Shown here piece by piece: positions 59,858 through 64,000 of a stretch of 64,000 nucleotides of DNA. Position 1 is the first letter of the stretch, and every line of letters begins with the position of its first letter. The DNA is from Streptomyces koelreuteriae (GTDB lineage Bacteria; Actinomycetota; Actinomycetes; Streptomycetales; Streptomycetaceae), in NCBI RefSeq assembly GCF_018604545.1, contig NZ_CP075896.1, forward strand, positions 5,828,001 through 5,892,000. The letters are read 5' to 3'. Position numbers and translations under genes: made by a program. The notes beneath the pieces are model-generated. The model was not told the DNA's origin and ran no database searches. It saw only the letters and a list, made by a program, of their open reading frames with translations.

Positions 59858-61074
59858 GCGCGGGCGTTCTCTCTCCCGGGGGCGGCCGCGCGCGAGCGTA
59901 CCGCCTCGATGTGGTCGCGGTGCCGCAGGGCGCGGGACACGGCCTGGATCTCCTGCAGCAGATAGGTGGTGTCGGGGCCGGAGGGGGAGGCGGCGCTGTC
60001 GGACTGCGGAGCCTGTTCCCGGGCGTCGACGGCGTCCAGGATCATGACGGCCGCGGCCAGCGCCTTCGCCCGGCCGGCCTCGAAGCCGAGCTCCAGGGCC
60101 GCGTCGTACGCCCGTTCCCGCAGCTCCTCGTCGAGGTGCCGGGAGAGCTGGAGCAGCACGTCGCGGATGTACGTCTCGCGGCGGATCAGGCGCAGTTCGC
60201 CGGTGGCGCGCGGGGCGAAGGGGGCCCCGCCGCCGTTGACGGTGCGCAGCAGCAGATAGAGGGGACGCAACTGCCAGTGGGCGAGCCGGATGCGCCACCG
60301 TTCGTGCAGATACTGGCCGCCGTGCGGAATGATGAACCCGGTCGCGACCATGGTGGCCGAGAGGCACGCGGCCGAAGGGGCCAGATACGTGCTCAGCCAG
60401 TCCAGGTTGTTGCCGGTCAACCGGGCGATGACGGCGGTGAGTTTGGCGGCGTCGAAGAGCAGGTTCGTCGCGTAGCCGACACCGAGGAACCTCAGGCCCC
60501 AGCGCAGCCAGGCGTCGAGGCCGTCGGTGCGGACCCAGTTCCAGATCAGCCGGGCCGTGATCGAGCAGGCCACGGTATGGGCGAGGAGATAGAGCAGGAT
60601 CTCCTCGCGCATGAAGGGCGTGTTGGCGTAGTACGTGTCCAGATCCTGGCGGCGCTCCACGGGCACGTCCGCGAGCCAGAAGAGCACCCACAGGGCGACG
60701 ACCACACCGGCATAGGCGAAGACGACCCAGCGGGCGGCACGGCGCGTCGAGGCCGAGCGGTCGGACAGGCCGTTGCGCCAGGCGACGATCAGCAGCAGCC
60801 AGGACGCGCACAGTGCGGTGAGCAGCGAGTACACCAGCGGCGCCGCGATGTTCGGCACGCCGGTGACGCGGTTGGTCCAGCCGATGACGGCCGGGGACGC
60901 GAAGACGAACACGGCGCAGGCGAACAGCAGCAGCCCGCCCACCGCGCGCAGCATCGGGTCCCGCCACATCTTCACCAGGCTGGGCAGCTTGATGACCAGG
61001 GCGACGGTCAGCGCCCCGATCGGCAGCCAGAAGGAGACGGAGAAGCCGTCGAGGACGTCCCGGGCGTGGATCAT
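59854..61074 (-). CDS. MAB_1171c-type membrane protein
   Basis: A 406-residue protein with about seven hydrophobic helices in residues ~15-260 (PIGALTVALVIKLPSLVKMW, LLLFACAVFVFASPAVIGWT, LVYSLLTALCASWLLLIVAW) and a charged helical C-terminus. It matches the MAB_1171c putative transporter group of actinobacteria, of unknown function. It is the middle gene of three coupled genes: HExxH peptidase (ATGA overlap upstream) and FAD enzyme (ATGA overlap downstream). The fixed order suggests one pathway. Confidence 0.75.
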   Translation of the reverse strand: MIHARDVLDGFSVSFWLPIGALTVALVIKLPSLVKMWRDPMLRAVGGLLLFACAVFVFASPAVIGWTNRVTGVPNIAAPLVYSLLTALCASWLLLIVAWRNGLSDRSASTRRAARWVVFAYAGVVVALWVLFWLADVPVERRQDLDTYYANTPFMREEILLYLLAHTVACSITARLIWNWVRTDGLDAWLRWGLRFLGVGYATNLLFDAAKLTAVIARLTGNNLDWLSTYLAPSAACLSATMVATGFIIPHGGQYLHERWRIRLAHWQLRPLYLLLRTVNGGGAPFAPRATGELRLIRRETYIRDVLLQLSRHLDEELRERAYDAALELGFEAGRAKALAAAVMILDAVDAREQAPQSDSAASPSGPDTTYLLQEIQAVSRALRHRDHIEAVRSRAAAPGRENARA

Positions 61075-61682
61075 CGGGCGCCGCCTCCGCGTCCCCGGTA
61101 GCCCATCGACCGCCGCACCGGATCGAGAGCGGCGTCCGTGTCGCGTGAGGGACCGTCCGCGAAGGAGCGGAAAGCCGCCGCCAGCCGGTGCCCGAACGTG
61201 TCGGCCTCGGCCTCGTCACGCTCACGCGAGCCGTCGCGGGCGGCCACCGTCAGCGCTGCGGACTTCCAGCCGGGCTCCCCCTCCAGCGCCCGCACCGCCG
61301 CCGTACCGGCGACGTGGTGATGTCCGTGCCCGGCGTGCAGATGCCACAACTCATGCCCGAGAATGACCAATTGCTGCACCGCCTCGGCCCGCTCCTCGAC
61401 GATGACGAGGTCGAAGTCCTGGAACTCGACCCACAGCCCGGTCACTTCGATCTCATCGGGAAAACGCTCGAAACGCAGCTCGACGGGACGCCCTCCGCGC
61501 CGCGCGCTCATCTCCTCGCACAGCGCCCGGCACAACGACCGTACGTCGGTGGGGGACTGCTCCCTCGCCCGGATCCCGGCGGCGAGCCCGGCGGCGAGTT
61601 CGCGCATTCCCGAGCCCCTGCGTGAACGTCCACAGGCACGGGTGACCCGGGCGGCCAGCGCCCGCGCGCCCGCGATGTCCAT
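61071..61682 (-). CDS. HExxH metallopeptidase-like protein (ImmA/IrrE-like)
   Basis: A 203-residue soluble protein with LVILGHELWHLHAGHG: HELWH fits the HExxH zinc motif, with a further His in HAGHGHHH. Similar proteins are found beside MAB_1171c-like membrane genes and are often labelled as toxin-antitoxin or ImmA/IrrE-type components. ImmA-type enzymes cleave repressors; no XRE repressor is adjacent here. It starts with ATG and overlaps the membrane-protein gene. It diverges from the arabinofuranosidase gene over 263 bases. Confidence 0.72.
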   Translation of the reverse strand: MDIAGARALAARVTRACGRSRRGSGMRELAAGLAAGIRAREQSPTDVRSLCRALCEEMSARRGGRPVELRFERFPDEIEVTGLWVEFQDFDLVIVEERAEAVQQLVILGHELWHLHAGHGHHHVAGTAAVRALEGEPGWKSAALTVAARDGSRERDEAEADTFGHRLAAAFRSFADGPSRDTDAALDPVRRSMGYRGRGGGAR

Positions 61683-61849
61683 CGCTCCCCCTTCTTCACC
61701 GCCGGCCGGCGGCTCGGCAGCGGGTCCGAGACTACGCGCCCGAATGTGTTCACGTCATGCGATCCGACGCCCATTGTTCAATGCAGAATGACCGTTTTCG
61801 CGCTGAAAGCGGTGTCCGGAGTCCGGCCGCACCATTGACGCGCCAGCGC

Positions 61850-61892
61850 TTCGAATTTACGGTCCTGTTCGAAGTCACGAGCATAATTCGAA
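61850..61892 (+). promoter_or_regulatory. Three TTCGAA boxes upstream of the arabinofuranosidase gene
   Basis: TTCGAA occurs at 61850-61855, 61868-61873 and 61887-61892, spaced 18 and 19 bases. Each is followed by N-T-N-(A/C)-C (TTTAC, GTCAC, ATGCC), so they look like direct repeats of one site. The region is AT-rich compared with its surroundings, ending 54 bases before the ATG. Confidence 0.55.
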
Positions 61893-61945
61893 ATGCCGAA
61901 CGCCGGCCGTTGTGGAGAAACCGGCAGTCCTGGAGAAAGGCGACC

Positions 61946-63457
61946 ATGCACACCGCCCGCTTCACCCTCGACCCCGCCTTCACCGTCGGCGAGGTGAACC
62001 CCCGCCTCTTCGGCAGCTTCGTGGAACACCTCGGCCGCTGCGTCTATACCGGCATCTTCGAACCCGGCCACCCCACGGCCGACGAGGCCGGCCTCCGCCG
62101 GGACGTCCTGGACCTGGTGCGGGAACTCGGCGTCACCGCCGTCCGCTACCCCGGCGGCAATTTCGTCTCCGGCTACAAGTGGGAGGACTCGGTCGGCCCC
62201 GCCGAGGCCCGCCCCCGCCGCCTCGACCTCGCCTGGCGCTCCACCGAGACCAACCGCTTCGGCCTCTCCGAGTACATCGCCTTCCTGAAGAAGATCGGCC
62301 CCCAGGCGGAGCCCATGATGGCCCTCAACCTCGGCACCCGGGGCGTCGCCGAGGCCCTCGAACTCCAGGAGTACGCCAACCACCCGGCCGGCACGGCCCT
62401 GTCCGATCTCCGCGCCGCGCACGGCGACAAGGACCCCTTCGGCATCAAGCTGTGGTGCCTGGGCAACGAGATGGACGGCCCCTGGCAGACCGGCCACAAG
62501 ACGGCCGAGGAGTACGGCCGGGTCGCCGCCGAGACGGCCCGCGCGATGCGCCAGATGGACCCGGGCGTCGAACTCGTCGCCTGCGGCTCCTCCAGCCAGT
62601 CCATGCCCACGTTCGCCGAGTGGGAGGCGACGGTCCTCGCCGAGACGTACGACCTCGTCGACCACATCTCCCTGCACGCCTACTACCAGCCCGAGAACGG
62701 CGACATCGACTCCTTCCTGGCCTCCGCCGTCGACATGGAGTCCTTCATCGAGAACGTGGTCGCCACCGCCGACCACGTGGGCGCCAGGCTCAAGTCCAAG
62801 AAGAAGATCAACCTCTCCTTCGACGAGTGGAACGTCTGGTACATCTCGAAGTGGCACGAGATCGAGAACTCCGGTGACCGGGACTGGGCGGAGGCCCCCC
62901 GCCTCCTGGAGGACAACTACAGCGTCACCGACGCCGTCGTCTTCGGCTCGCTCCTCATCGCCCTGCTCCGGCACGCCGACCGCGTCACGGTCGCCTGCCT
63001 CGCCCAGCTCGTCAACGTCATCGCGCCGATCATGACCGAGCCGGGCGGCTCGGCCTGGCGCCAGACCACGTTCTTCCCGTTCGCGCAGGCGAGCCGCTAC
63101 GGCCGCGGCCAGGTCCTCGACGTCCGCGTCGACTCACCGACGTACAAGACGAAGAAGTACGGCGAGGCCGACCTGCTGCACGCCACCGCCGTACGCGCCG
63201 AGGACGGCACGGTCACGGTCTTCGCCGTCAACCGAAGCCGCACGGAGGCGCTGCCGCTGGAGGTCGCCCTGGGCGGGCTCGGTCTGACGTCGGTCGTCGA
63301 GCACAGCGCCCTCGCGGACGCCGACCCCGACGCCCGCAACACCCTCGACGAGCCCGAGCGGGTCACCCCGCACACCGTCGACGGCACGGCTCTCCAGGAC
63401 GGCACCCTGAGCGCCGTCCTGGAGCCGCTGTCCTGGAACGTGATCCGGCTGGCGTGA
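61946..63457 (+). CDS. GH51 alpha-L-arabinofuranosidase
   Basis: A 503-residue GH51 enzyme. Acid/base Glu175 in LWCLGNEMDGPW and nucleophile Glu294 in LSFDEWNVWY are present, with RYPGGNFVSGYKWEDSVGP as the family signature. It removes terminal arabinofuranose from arabinan or arabinoxylan oligosaccharides. There is no signal peptide, so it is intracellular and works on imported oligosaccharides. ATG at 61946 with GAAAGG five bases upstream. Three TTCGAA boxes precede it. Confidence 0.93.
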   Translation: MHTARFTLDPAFTVGEVNPRLFGSFVEHLGRCVYTGIFEPGHPTADEAGLRRDVLDLVRELGVTAVRYPGGNFVSGYKWEDSVGPAEARPRRLDLAWRSTETNRFGLSEYIAFLKKIGPQAEPMMALNLGTRGVAEALELQEYANHPAGTALSDLRAAHGDKDPFGIKLWCLGNEMDGPWQTGHKTAEEYGRVAAETARAMRQMDPGVELVACGSSSQSMPTFAEWEATVLAETYDLVDHISLHAYYQPENGDIDSFLASAVDMESFIENVVATADHVGARLKSKKKINLSFDEWNVWYISKWHEIENSGDRDWAEAPRLLEDNYSVTDAVVFGSLLIALLRHADRVTVACLAQLVNVIAPIMTEPGGSAWRQTTFFPFAQASRYGRGQVLDVRVDSPTYKTKKYGEADLLHATAVRAEDGTVTVFAVNRSRTEALPLEVALGGLGLTSVVEHSALADADPDARNTLDEPERVTPHTVDGTALQDGTLSAVLEPLSWNVIRLA

Positions 63458-63470
63458 GAGACCGGCCGGG

Positions 63471-64000
63471 TCAGCGCTCGACGCGGAGCAGGGCGGCCGA
63501 GGACGCCGAAGTCGACGTCGTACCGACCGCCCAGTAGCCGCCCGCCGAACCCGGCACCGAGGCAAGGGCGTTCATGACGACGGGGGTCGAGGCCACCGGC
63601 CCCCGCTCGCTCACCCAGGCCGTGCCGTCCCACCGCAGATAGTGGGCCCGGGTCTGGTCCCAGAAGTCCCACCCGGCGATACGGTCCGGCCGCCCCTGCG
63701 CGTCGGCGACGATCCCGTTCAGCATGCCGACGCCGAACGGCCCGGTCACGCCCTGCCAGGTGCTGCCGTCCCCGTGCAGGAGCAGCACACCCGGGGGCTT
63801 GCCGGGCGGGCCGCCCACCCCGTAGTCGTATCCGACGAGCCACAGGTCGTCGTCCGCCACCGGCAACAGCCCGGTGATGCTCGCCCGGATGCCCTGATAG
63901 GCGGGCAGTTCGCTCCACGCCGAGCCGTCCCAGCGGGCCACGACCCCGACGCCGTACAACCAGACGTCACCGGCCGGGGTGAGCTGCACGCCCGAAGGCG
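63471..64000 (-). CDS. Propeller-like protein, partial (5' end outside the window)
   Basis: The reverse-strand frame is open through base 64000, so only the C-terminal ~175 residues are seen. They contain repeated Trp-rich strands (DVWLYGVGVVARWDGSAWSE, DLWLVGYDYG, AHYLRWDGTAWVSERGP) with about 45-residue spacing, suggesting a beta-propeller of secreted or surface type. No catalytic motif. Converges on the arabinofuranosidase gene with a 13-base gap. Function unknown. Confidence 0.6.
   Translation of the reverse strand, partial: PSGVQLTPAGDVWLYGVGVVARWDGSAWSELPAYQGIRASITGLLPVADDDLWLVGYDYGVGGPPGKPPGVLLLHGDGSTWQGVTGPFGVGMLNGIVADAQGRPDRIAGWDFWDQTRAHYLRWDGTAWVSERGPVASTPVVMNALASVPGSAGGYWAVGTTSTSASSAALLRVER

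Noticed and set aside
1..64000. CRISPR array, insertion sequence or prophage
   Set aside because: Every repeat found is a short tandem array or a single dispersed pair; no transposase, cas, or phage structural gene was recognised.

Overview
This is a GC-rich actinobacterial chromosome segment. Gene content and local order point to Streptomyces: dnaG, an HrdA-type sigma factor, an Mbl-like actin, a matB homologue closely resembling S. coelicolor MatB, STAS/ANTAR and MEDS stress-signalling proteins, PucR and DUF2613 genes, and frequent GTG/TTG starts with ATGA-type overlaps. No transposase, integrase, prophage, rRNA operon or CRISPR array was seen, and no gene-free stretch exceeds about 300 bases.

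Layout. 1-3.4 kb: the 3' end of dnaG, a reverse-strand pair containing an AbiEii-like nucleotidyltransferase, then hrdA. 3.5-9.2 kb: a two-gene heterodimeric ABC exporter, an FGGY sugar kinase and a small YtxH-like protein. 9.4-9.8 kb: two tandem tRNA-Asn genes, a strong terminator and a CAT-anticodon tRNA. 9.9-16.7 kb: ankyrin, Clp-N and LURP-one proteins, a sensor kinase/response regulator pair and an FUSC-type membrane protein. 16.9-20.3 kb: alcohol dehydrogenase and MFS efflux pump, divergent from an XRE regulator. 20.3-22.1 kb: a single protein joining a squalene/phytoene-synthase-like domain to a cis-prenyltransferase. 22.3-25.5 kb: anti-sigma signalling genes and an MreB-like actin.

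25.6-32.2 kb: a tightly coupled four-gene reverse-strand operon (trypsin-co-occurring small protein, trypsin-VMAP protein, MoxR AAA ATPase, SAV_2336-type giant protein with a decayed HAD tail). It resembles the MoxR/vWA/VMAP ternary conflict systems known from comparative genomics. 32.3-37.4 kb: a malonate module (carboxyltransferase, MatB, MatC-like carrier) divergent from its likely FadR/GntR regulator, with palindromes between them. 37.4-41.6 kb: a MerR-PP2C fusion with a MerR-type promoter, an ATP-grasp enzyme, an MFS exporter and a small unknown protein.

41.6-51.6 kb: an envelope-glycan operon read leftwards (glycosyltransferase, two methyltransferases, an AftD-like GT-C arabinosyltransferase, a condensation-like acyltransferase, a DMT transporter, a Trm112-like protein and an FkbM methyltransferase), with most genes overlapping by a few bases. 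51.9-56.6 kb: a DUF3068 protein, DUF2613 peptide, PucR regulator and TerD-endonuclease fusion. 56.8-64 kb: IclR regulator plus SMP-30 lactonase, a cassette of HExxH peptidase, MAB_1171c-type membrane protein and FAD enzyme, a GH51 arabinofuranosidase, and the end of a propeller-like protein cut by the window edge.

The two strongest leads are the phytoene-synthase/cis-prenyltransferase fusion, with all prenyl-diphosphate motifs intact in both halves, and the VMAP-type conflict operon, whose largest member carries a catalytically dead HAD domain.
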